Shown piece by piece: positions 5,467-11,992 of a stretch of 15,691 nt of DNA. Made by a program: the position numbers and the translations under genes. Source of the DNA: CAYHWW01 sp964360145. GTDB lineage: Bacteria > Bdellovibrionota > UBA1018 > CAYHWW01. The stretch is from the NCBI GenBank assembly GCA_964360145.1, contig CAYHWW010000071.1, positions 1 to 15,691 of the forward strand. Reading direction: 5' to 3'. The notes beneath the pieces are model-generated. The model saw only the letters and a program-made list of their open reading frames with translations, was not told the DNA's origin and did not search any database. Each line of letters begins with the position of its first letter. Position 1 is the stretch's first letter.

Positions 5467-8378
5467 AAATCCGCCCCCAGGAAAAACTGCGTCTCTCCTC
5501 CATAGGTTTTATTGAGCCCCCGGGCCAGCTCTATCCTCAGGTTCACCGGCGCCACGTAGAAGAGCTGCGTATTCAAGAGGAAGCCACCGCCCGCGCTGGC
5601 CAAGAGCGGCGTATGATTCCCAGGCCCCCGCTTCATGCGCCCGAAGTCGCTGAAGGCATAGGCGCCCAGGTTTTTCATGAAGAACGGAAAAGTGTCATTG
5701 CCGCGGAACACCTGGTTCAACGGGATTCTGTACTCCACTTGCCCCACGGCGGCGTCCTTGCCGCGGATGAAGCTTGAGGGGTAGCCCCGCAGCGGCGGGT
5801 CCAGGTCGGAGCGAGACCCCGTGCCGCCGGGCTCCACGAAGCTCGACGGCAAGTAACTCTTGGGGCCCACCGCCGCCGCGTAGTGGCCCGTGAGGCTTAA
5901 GACTCCGTGACGGGGAAAGGCGGGCACCAGTTGGTTCCAAGATACGGCGTATTTGAGGGCCCCGTCATTGAAGGTCGACAGCGGCTGATAGCGCTTGGCT
6001 CCAGCCAGGGCGCGGAATCCCCATTCGGAGCTGATGGAATACGCCACCCGTTGGCGGGTTTCCCAGACTACATTGGCTCCGTAACGGGCCTCCGGGGTGA
6101 ATATCTCTTTACCAAAGTCACCAGCGGAATAGATGCGTCCCCACTCGCCGAAAATCGAAGGCACCACAAAAGAAAACATCCAGGGGAAGGGACGGGAAAG
6201 CGTGGCCCCCAGCGTGCGACTCTCGTTGTAGGCCCGCCCCGCGGACGACTTGGTGTAGGAAGTGAGCCGATCCTCGCCAAAGAGGCCCGCCCTGAGACCG
6301 AGCAACGTGAACCGATGATTCGTCGTGAAAGTACCCACGGGACCGCGCTTCAGCGTGTCGTAGGCGGCGGTGAGATCATATTGGAATTGATCCACGTCAT
6401 CCCAGCCGGCAACCACGGCGCCGAACTCCTGGCGACGGGAGGCCAGCACGAAATAAGGTGACCAGAGACGGGGGGCGAGGCCACGGAAGAACCAGTAGCT
6501 GCCTTCGTCCACGGCAATGCTCGCGGCCCCAGGGGCAGGGGCTTCAGCCCGGGGGGCCACGGCGCCTTCCCCGGCGCTCTGGGTGAGACGAATGAAGTTG
6601 CCATCGCCCAATAAAGCGGCCTGGAAGCCCTTGGTGCTGAAGTAAGTCACGGCGATTTTCTTCGCGCCCAGGCTCGGCATCCAGAAACCGCCGCTGCCCT
6701 TGATGGAATAGATGCGTCCGTCGTGGAGCCGGGCCAATTCATAGAACCCGTCTTTCACCCGGGTGAAGTAGAGGCTCCCATCCGCCGCGGGCTCGGCGAA
6801 GAGGGCACCGAAGTCCGTGCGGGGACCGCCCACGATGTGGCGTGGGGCGCTGCTTGCCGCCCCCTCCGGGTTGAGATCGATGGCATAGATCCCGTCGCGG
6901 GGCTCACGACCATGCTCGGAAAAATAAACCGTGCGCCCATCCACCGTGCAGCGGGGCATGGAGACGCGGGCACCGGGTGCCGCGGTATAAATCGTGCTGA
7001 TTTGCCCGCGAGCCAAGTGAAAGGCCGCGAGGCGGCTGCCGCCGGGGATCACCTGGGTGAAGACGAGGCGCGGGCCGCAAATCGTGGGGTCCTTCGCCCG
7101 CGCACCGCTAGTGAGGCGAGTCGTGCCTCCGTCCGCCGGAGTGGCGCTGTAGAGATCGCCGTGGATCCGGTAAGGGGAATCAAACTCTGCTTTGGCGTAA
7201 TAGAGGGTTTTGCCATCCGCCGACCAGCTCAAGCCGGGGAAGACCTGCGCTCTGGATTCCACCGTGGTTTCTTCGGTGGTTTCATTGCCAGCATTCAGCC
7301 ACTTCACCCGAAGCCCACTCACGTCGTGACCGGAGCGATAGGTGTAGGCCACGGCGCGGTCGTCTGGGGAGATGCGCGCTCCTTGGGCCACGGCCCCGGC
7401 GGGGGTGAGCAGCTCGGGTTCCGCCGCGCCACTTTTCTCCAGCTCCGCCAACTCGCTGGCGCGCAAAGCCTGCTGCCGCTCCACGGCCTTTTGCCAGATG
7501 GAGCGCCAGTAGAGCTCGCCGCTGGGGTCCTGCACCTTGCGGCCCCGCTCCACTAACGCATCCCGCGCCGACTCGAGGGTGCCATTCAAAAACCACGTCA
7601 AGCGGCCAGACCCCGCGTAGGTCACGGCCTTGGCGCCCTCGCGCCCCAACTGCCGCTGCAGTTCATCGACGATGTAATAGCCCGCGTAGTACGGGGTTTC
7701 GCCAAAGGGGTACTCCGGCTGGGAGCCCATGACTTGATCGAAATCGAGGAAGCCTTTATTGAGGATGCCGCGCTTCAAGCCATCCCGGGTGATGGTGGAG
7801 AAATAAGCACCACTGCCCCGGCCCAGCTTCGTGAAATGAGTTTCAGCATACACCGCGAGCCCCTCGGACAACCAGGCGGGCCAGGCGGAGTTGGGCAACA
7901 GGGCTTCGCCAAAAAGGAAGCGCAGCATGGTGAAGACGCCTCGGGTGGGGGACAGCGTGAGGTAGTGGGCGTATTCGTGGATGACGAGATTCCGGAGCCA
8001 GTTGTCGTACTCACCGATGCTTGAATAAGGGTCCGGCGGCACCATGAAGAGCACGAGCCCCTGGTGGCCAGTGACCACGGTGAGGCCGTTGGAGAGGTCG
8101 GTATTGTCCGTGAGAATCACCACGGTGCGGCGGGTGTTTTGCTGATCCTCGGGCACGAAGAAATTCGCCATGAGGCCGTGGGCCTCTTCGAGGTAGGCGC
8201 CGGTCTCCTGGGAGAGGGCCCGCAGAGACTCGGGGTAGATCACTTCAAAGTGAGGGGTCTTGAAGCGCTTGTAGCCATCCTGAGGGGGCAGATTGCTGAA
8301 ATCACCGATAATGGCCTGGGCGACGGTGGCAGTGAAGAAGACTGTGAGCAGGAAAAGGGCTCTGGTCATGGCATTCAT
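5463..8378 (-). CDS. Metallopeptidase / TolB-like propeller / Omp85-like outer-membrane barrel fusion
   Basis: I start at the ATG at 8378, because it opens a signal peptide (MNAMTRALFLLTVFF, cut after AQA near residue 22). The frame is open further upstream, but that extension overlaps wecB and looks non-coding. The 971 residues divide into three parts. About 30-220 is a gluzincin peptidase (Peptidase MA-like), with zinc motif HEYAH at 134-138 and a second glutamate in WLSEGLAVYAE at 172. About 332-599 is a six-blade TolB/WD40-like propeller with repeated phrases such as ISPDDRAVAYTY, WSADGKTLYYAK and TVDGRTVYFSEHG. About 629-971 resembles the barrel of the Omp85/BamA surface-antigen family, including LRGYPSSFIRGKDAAVGQVE and RIPLNQVF and ending QFFLGADL. 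It probably sits in the outer membrane with the peptidase in the periplasm, possibly processing or assembling outer-membrane proteins (inference). Confidence 0.88.
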   Translation of the reverse strand: MNAMTRALFLLTVFFTATVAQAIIGDFSNLPPQDGYKRFKTPHFEVIYPESLRALSQETGAYLEEAHGLMANFFVPEDQQNTRRTVVILTDNTDLSNGLTVVTGHQGLVLFMVPPDPYSSIGEYDNWLRNLVIHEYAHYLTLSPTRGVFTMLRFLFGEALLPNSAWPAWLSEGLAVYAETHFTKLGRGSGAYFSTITRDGLKRGILNKGFLDFDQVMGSQPEYPFGETPYYAGYYIVDELQRQLGREGAKAVTYAGSGRLTWFLNGTLESARDALVERGRKVQDPSGELYWRSIWQKAVERQQALRASELAELEKSGAAEPELLTPAGAVAQGARISPDDRAVAYTYRSGHDVSGLRVKWLNAGNETTEETTVESRAQVFPGLSWSADGKTLYYAKAEFDSPYRIHGDLYSATPADGGTTRLTSGARAKDPTICGPRLVFTQVIPGGSRLAAFHLARGQISTIYTAAPGARVSMPRCTVDGRTVYFSEHGREPRDGIYAIDLNPEGAASSAPRHIVGGPRTDFGALFAEPAADGSLYFTRVKDGFYELARLHDGRIYSIKGSGGFWMPSLGAKKIAVTYFSTKGFQAALLGDGNFIRLTQSAGEGAVAPRAEAPAPGAASIAVDEGSYWFFRGLAPRLWSPYFVLASRRQEFGAVVAGWDDVDQFQYDLTAAYDTLKRGPVGTFTTNHRFTLLGLRAGLFGEDRLTSYTKSSAGRAYNESRTLGATLSRPFPWMFSFVVPSIFGEWGRIYSAGDFGKEIFTPEARYGANVVWETRQRVAYSISSEWGFRALAGAKRYQPLSTFNDGALKYAVSWNQLVPAFPRHGVLSLTGHYAAAVGPKSYLPSSFVEPGGTGSRSDLDPPLRGYPSSFIRGKDAAVGQVEYRIPLNQVFRGNDTFPFFMKNLGAYAFSDFGRMKRGPGNHTPLLASAGGGFLLNTQLFYVAPVNLRIELARGLNKTYGGETQFFLGADL

Positions 8379-8420
8379 TGGACCGTGGCGGGGGGAATCA
8401 GTCCATGATAATCCCGGTTT
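8379..8420. promoter_or_regulatory. 42-bp divergent spacer between protease-barrel gene and wecB
   Basis: Two genes start outward from only 42 bases, so their promoters must overlap each other or reach into the opposite coding region. A short inverted repeat, TGGAC at 8379-8383 and GTCCA at 8401-8405, is present. I see no convincing -35/-10 pair and no ribosome-binding site for either gene. Confidence 0.3.
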
Positions 8421-9548
8421 ATGGCCCCTTCTTCCCGCAAAAAAGTGCTGGTGCTCGCGGGCACCCGGCCCGAAATAATCAAGATGGCTCCCGTGGTGCA
8501 CGCGCTCTCGCGCCACGCCCGGCTAGAGCCACTCTTCTGCTACAGCGGCCAACACCGCGAGCTCGCCGCGCCCTTCCTCCGGTTTTTCGGCTTGGAGCCC
8601 CAGGCGGAGCTGGATCTAATGAGACCCGGCCAGAGCCTGGGCAGCCTCACCGCTCGGGCATCGAGCCAAATCGATGAGTTTCTCAACACCCACGGTAAAA
8701 CCTTGAGCGCCGTTCTTGTGCAGGGCGACACCACCACCGCCTTCGTCGGTGCGCTCATTGCCTTCTACCACCGGCTGCCCGTGGGCCACGTCGAGGCGGG
8801 CCTGCGCACCTCCACCATCGAAGAGCCCTTCCCAGAGGAGCTCAACCGCCGATTGATCACCCGGGTGGCCCGTTGGCACTTCGCACCCACGGAAGCCGCA
8901 TGCCGCTCGCTCCGTGCGGAACAGGTTCCTGAAAAAGATATTTTCATGACGGGCAACACGGGCATTGATGCTTTGCTCTGGGCGCGGTCACGGGTGGTGG
9001 AGCCATCGCTGCCGGAACTGAGACAAGCAGCGGGACGCCCCCTCATCCTCGTCACTGCCCATCGGCGGGAAAACATCGGCGCACCCCTGGAGCGCATCGT
9101 CGTTGCGCTGAAGGATTTGGCAAAACGCTTCCCCCTCCATCAGTTCGTGCTGCCCGTGCACAAGAACCCCGCCGTGGAGGCGGCGATACGGGGGGCCCTC
9201 AGTGGGATTGCCAACATGCACCTCTTGCCACCGCTGGATTACCCTGACTTGGTCTGGTGCATGGACCGCTGCGAGCTCATCTTGAGCGACTCCGGCGGTA
9301 TCCAAGAAGAGGCACCCAGCCTGCGCAAACCCGTGCTGGTGCTGCGCAACGAAACCGAACGCCCCGAAGCGGTGGAGTTCGGCACCTCTATTCTTGTAGG
9401 CTCGGACCACGACAAGATCGTGGGGCTCGCCGCTGATTTCTTGGAAGGTCGCCGCAAACTGACGTTGCCCCCGGGAGCACGTTCACCCTTCGGCGACGGC
9501 ACCGCCGCCCAGCAGATCGCTGACGTTTTGGCGCGGGGACTGGGCTGA
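8421..9548 (+). CDS. wecB: UDP-N-acetylglucosamine 2-epimerase (non-hydrolysing)
   Basis: The enzyme interconverts UDP-GlcNAc and UDP-ManNAc in the cytoplasm, supplying ManNAc or its uronic acid to surface polysaccharides. All family motifs are present: GTRPEIIKMAPV at 14-25, SGQH at 42-45, QGDT at 101-104, HVEAGLRT at 123-130, PEELNR at 138-143, TAHRREN at 212-218, PVHKNP, SDSGGIQEEAPS and ETERPEA. D103, E125, E139 and H214 correspond to catalytic residues of known bacterial epimerases (D95, E117, E131 and H213 in E. coli WecB). The length of 375 is normal. The gene stands alone on its strand, with no visible ribosome-binding site, 42 bases from a divergent gene. A large palindrome follows 16 bases after the stop. 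No wecC-type dehydrogenase is in the window. Confidence 0.97.
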   Translation: MAPSSRKKVLVLAGTRPEIIKMAPVVHALSRHARLEPLFCYSGQHRELAAPFLRFFGLEPQAELDLMRPGQSLGSLTARASSQIDEFLNTHGKTLSAVLVQGDTTTAFVGALIAFYHRLPVGHVEAGLRTSTIEEPFPEELNRRLITRVARWHFAPTEAACRSLRAEQVPEKDIFMTGNTGIDALLWARSRVVEPSLPELRQAAGRPLILVTAHRRENIGAPLERIVVALKDLAKRFPLHQFVLPVHKNPAVEAAIRGALSGIANMHLLPPLDYPDLVWCMDRCELILSDSGGIQEEAPSLRKPVLVLRNETERPEAVEFGTSILVGSDHDKIVGLAADFLEGRRKLTLPPGARSPFGDGTAAQQIADVLARGLG

Positions 9549-9564
9549 CGGCCTGGCGGGGCGG

Positions 9565-9645
9565 CTGCGAAGTTCTTCCAGGCGGAACTTCAGAGGTCAA
9601 AGCCCCCCACTGTGCTCTGAAGTTCCGCCAAGAAGAACTTCGCAG
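9565..9645. repeat. Large nested palindrome with 31-nt arms, between wecB and the convergent gene
   Basis: The left arm at 9565-9595 and the right arm at 9615-9645 are reverse complements over 31 bases with two mismatched positions, around a 19-base loop at 9596-9614. Each arm is itself an imperfect palindrome: GAAGTTC, nine bases, GAACTTC. The element therefore holds four alternating GAAGTTC/GAACTTC blocks and can fold as one long hairpin or as two small ones. The right arm and most of the loop lie inside the 3' end of the convergent gene, whose last 15 residues and stop codon they encode. It may serve as a bidirectional terminator, but it has no clear T-tract. The nested form resembles mobile REP/BIME-type palindromes. 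Confidence 0.85.
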
Positions 9646-11051
9646 GTGACAGCGCGGCTGATGGCCCCTGCGTAGTACTGGTGGGCCCGTGTTTCGATAT
9701 CTGGGGACACGCCCATGTTATCGAAGTAGCGTTGGTTGCCAGTCTGGCTGCGCTCCAGGGCACGGATTTTCCCTTCAACGATGCTCAGAGCGCGGGCGCG
9801 GAGGCCTGCCACGGAGGTGGCGCGGCGCTGGGCCAAGGCCTGTTCATCCGCTGAAGTCACATCCACGACTAAAGGGGCCGTAGCCACGTCGCGGATATGG
9901 AACTGACGAGCCAAGGGATGCCCCCCCAACATGGCGGCCAAGGCCGACAGATCCGTGGCGGCGCGCACGCCTTGGTCCTTGGCCCGCTTCTTGGTTTCGA
10001 AGCCGCGATGCAAGTTGAGCTGCAGCGCCGTACTACCGGAGTTCACGTAGTTGTGGATGACCGCCTCAAAGGGCTCGTCCAAGGCGATGGGGCCGCCCTC
10101 AAAAACTTCAACGCTTGTGCGCACTGGGATCCAAGCCTTGGCGGAACCGAACAATTGGACCATCTGCGAAACCCAGACACCATCGAGGATGGCGCTATTG
10201 AAGGAACGAGCATCGCTGCTCTCTTTAACTTCCCAGCTCTGCTTGCCATCGTCACTGAAGCTATCCACGAGCAGGAGCGCATCGTGATGGGGGGAAAGCA
10301 CATCGCCCCAGCCTTTTTCCAGGCCTTCCAGATGATAATCCACGGCTTGGTCGGACACGATGCCCGCCACCATGATTTTGCTCGAGTCCACGGCGCCGCT
10401 GGTACGCAGATTTTTGATGACATCGTAAATCACGCCAACGCCGTCCACGGTGCCGCCGCAAATGATGACTGTTTTCGCGTTCTCGCCGCCGATGCGGGTG
10501 TCTTCAGCGACTAGTTCCAGGACGCGCGCCCGCAGGCTTTCGCGCAAGCTCGCGACATCCGCGTAGCCGGCGCCGCTATAGCCGCCGAATTCATAGAGGC
10601 CCAAGGACGTGGCCCCCTGAGCGAACAGCGCGATGCGGCCGAGAAGGCCTTCCCGATCGTTGAACTGAGTAGTGATGCGGCTCCGCAGCGCGGCTTCTTC
10701 TTCCTCGCGATCCTGGATGGCGGTTTCGCCGATGCTCAGGCGGTAGCGGTTGGCGCGGCTCAGGTCGGGCAGCTCACGGATCATGATGGTCATGGCCTGA
10801 CGCAGGGTCTGTTCTGGTACCGGCGGCGAGCCGTGCGCCGCACTGGCGATGAACGCGGTATCCAGAGGCTGGTCCGCCATGAGGCGTTCAGCCACGGCGA
10901 CTACGGCGCCTATGGATTTGATCGTGTAAGTGCCGGGAATGGAGCTCATACGCTGGATGACCGTATTTATAACGGCATCACTCACGGGCAGGGCGAAAGC
11001 ATTCACAGACAGGGACAGGGCGGCAAGAGCGGCAGACATTAGCTTGTACAT
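9597..11051 (-). CDS. Secreted protein of unknown function, 484 residues
   Basis: The ATG at 11051 has GGAGG five bases upstream and opens a good signal peptide (MYKLMSAALAALSLSVNAFA, then LPVS), so the protein should be exported. An earlier in-frame TTG at 11063 is less likely. I recognise no family. Residues about 85-135 are helical and charged (DREEEEAALRSR). About 194-212 reads KTVIICGGTVDGVGVIYDVI, a strand, glycine turn and helix like a Rossmann-type fold. HHDALLLVDSFSDDGK follows, and there is an acidic-rich later region. A cysteine sits in the GG turn. The last 15 residues are encoded by the palindrome at 9565-9645, so the original C-terminus may have been altered. Upstream is an AT-rich island with repeats, unlike anything else here, suggesting separate regulation. 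It is the only gene on its transcript, unless the GT2 gene upstream reads through. Confidence 0.8.
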   Translation of the reverse strand: MYKLMSAALAALSLSVNAFALPVSDAVINTVIQRMSSIPGTYTIKSIGAVVAVAERLMADQPLDTAFIASAAHGSPPVPEQTLRQAMTIMIRELPDLSRANRYRLSIGETAIQDREEEEAALRSRITTQFNDREGLLGRIALFAQGATSLGLYEFGGYSGAGYADVASLRESLRARVLELVAEDTRIGGENAKTVIICGGTVDGVGVIYDVIKNLRTSGAVDSSKIMVAGIVSDQAVDYHLEGLEKGWGDVLSPHHDALLLVDSFSDDGKQSWEVKESSDARSFNSAILDGVWVSQMVQLFGSAKAWIPVRTSVEVFEGGPIALDEPFEAVIHNYVNSGSTALQLNLHRGFETKKRAKDQGVRAATDLSALAAMLGGHPLARQFHIRDVATAPLVVDVTSADEQALAQRRATSVAGLRARALSIVEGKIRALERSQTGNQRYFDNMGVSPDIETRAHQYYAGAISRAVTCEVLLGGTSEHSGGL

Positions 11052-11056
11052 GGGGG

Positions 11057-11061
11057 CCTCC
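11057..11061 (-). promoter_or_regulatory. Shine-Dalgarno sequence of the unknown secreted protein
   Basis: GGAGG on the minus strand, five bases before the ATG at 11051. It decides that start over the TTG at 11063. Confidence 0.75.
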
Positions 11062-11079
11062 AAGAAAGTTGTGGCACCC

Positions 11080-11136
11080 TTGTACTAAATAATATTACTT
11101 TAGTATATTATTATTTATACTTTTGTACTAATTTTA
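11080..11136 (-). promoter_or_regulatory. AT-rich promoter/operator region with repeated TACTAA words
   Basis: Only 7 of the 56 bases at 11081-11136 are G or C, in an otherwise GC-rich window. TTGTACTAA occurs twice in direct orientation, at 11080-11088 and 11123-11131. TTTAGTA at 11099-11105 is the exact inverse of TACTAAA at 11083-11089. AGTATA at 11102-11107 pairs with TATACT at 11116-11121. On the minus strand TATACT at 11107-11102 is a plausible -10 box. A weak -35 (TTAGTA, 11131-11126) lies 18 bases upstream of it. This would give a leader of about 45 bases before the secreted-protein gene. The repeated words look like binding sites for a regulator. Confidence 0.5.
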
Positions 11137-11195
11137 GGCAAACCCGCGAAACCACAGGGCTCCCATGGCCCCTGCATCAAATGCGGCGCTGGGGG

Positions 11196-11212
11196 CAGCC
11201 CCCGAGGGGCTG
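11196..11212 (-). terminator. GC-rich hairpin after the GT2 gene
   Basis: CAGCCCC at 11196-11202 and GGGGCTG at 11206-11212 pair perfectly around a three-base loop, directly after the GT2 stop codon on the minus strand. No T-tract follows, so it is at best a pause or RNA-end hairpin rather than a classical terminator. Confidence 0.35.
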
Positions 11213-11953
11213 TTAACGACCCAAAAACCGCCGCCGCAGGATGAGCTTCAGCGTATCCGTCACCGTCTGGAACACCTTCATCTTCGACAGACCAGGCTTC
11301 CAATCATAGCGCAACACCAGCGGCACTTCCGTGCAGACGGGCTCCATCTCGCGGAGCCGCAACAAAATATCGACCATGCACGAAAAACCCCGCTCGCTGA
11401 TGAAATCACGGCCGTGCTTGTCGATGAGCTGCTTCATGAGGCCGGCGCGATAGGCGCGATAGCCACAGGTATAGTCACGCACGCCGCGCATGGGGAACGT
11501 GATGCGGAAAAGCCAAGCGGCGACGATGCTGAGCAAACGCCGATGCCAAGGCACACCGATGACGGCGCTGCCCTCCCGGTAGCGGCTGGCGATGACCACG
11601 TCGTTGCCTTCGCGGATGAGGCGCGCCATGCGCAGCGCCAACCCCGCGGGGTGGGTGTTATCCGCATCCATGGTGACGATGATGCCTTTCCCCCCAGCGC
11701 GCTTCACCGCCTCCATGAGGCCATGACGCATGGTTTCAGCGAGGCCCTTGTTGCCATCATTGTGGAGGGCGAGCACCGGGGCCTTTTTGCTATAGGCCTC
11801 GGCCACCTCTCCGGTGCGGTCCTTGCTGCCATCATTGACGACAATGATGGCGAAGTCCTTGCGCTCTTCGGTGAAACTCTCAATGAGAGAGTCCAAAAGA
11901 GGGGGTAGCGCTTCTTCTTCGTTGTAAGCGGGCAAGACAACCCAGATTTTCAT
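11213..11953 (-). CDS. GT2 glycosyltransferase, DPM1-like (polyprenyl-phosphate sugar synthase)
   Basis: I start at the ATG at 11953, because MKIWVVLPAYNEEEALPPLL is the expected N-terminus of a GT2 enzyme. The longer open frame overlaps the divergent gene. VVNDGSKDRT at 38-47 and the DXD motif MDADNTHP (D96, D98) bind the nucleotide sugar and metal. ASRYREGS, then RGVRDYTCGYRAYR and ERGF, match the dolichyl-phosphate mannose synthase group, which moves a sugar from a nucleotide donor to polyprenyl phosphate on the inner face of the membrane. At 246 residues it has no C-terminal membrane anchor and ends in a basic, amphipathic segment. It is divergent from a GT39-like transferase across 39 bases; such enzymes use polyprenyl-phosphate sugars, so the two probably form a donor-and-user pair (inference). 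The sugar is unknown. Confidence 0.92.
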   Translation of the reverse strand: MKIWVVLPAYNEEEALPPLLDSLIESFTEERKDFAIIVVNDGSKDRTGEVAEAYSKKAPVLALHNDGNKGLAETMRHGLMEAVKRAGGKGIIVTMDADNTHPAGLALRMARLIREGNDVVIASRYREGSAVIGVPWHRRLLSIVAAWLFRITFPMRGVRDYTCGYRAYRAGLMKQLIDKHGRDFISERGFSCMVDILLRLREMEPVCTEVPLVLRYDWKPGLSKMKVFQTVTDTLKLILRRRFLGR

Positions 11954-11959
11954 AGCTAG

Positions 11960-11988
11960 ACCGTAGCGGGGCGCTCTAAAATTGACAA
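11960..11988 (-). promoter_or_regulatory. Candidate promoter of the GT2 gene
   Basis: On the minus strand TTGTCA (11988-11983) and TACGGT (11965-11960) are separated by exactly 17 bases. The -35 box matches consensus at five of six bases, the -10 box at only three. Transcription would start about at the ATG at 11953, giving a leaderless message, which fits the absence of a ribosome-binding site. Confidence 0.25.
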
Positions 11989-11992
11989 CAGC

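Noticed and set aside
6723..7556. Plus-strand open frame of about 277 codons
   Set aside because: It is a shadow of the propeller region of the protease-barrel gene, produced by high GC at third positions.
8379..8516. N-terminal extension of the protease-barrel gene
   Set aside because: The extra 46 residues would precede the signal peptide and overlap wecB in antisense. They look non-coding.
9565..9645. Repeated GAAGTTC/GAACTTC blocks as a CRISPR array
   Set aside because: The blocks alternate in orientation, are only 7 bases long and form one palindrome. There are no regular repeats and spacers and no cas genes.
11165..11908. Plus-strand open frame of about 247 codons
   Set aside because: It is antisense to the GT2 gene, which carries clear catalytic motifs.
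11982..11987. Perfect TTGACA on the plus strand before the GT39-like gene
   Set aside because: The matching -10 position (12005-12010) reads TTTGGT, and transcription would begin inside the coding region, after the only usable start.
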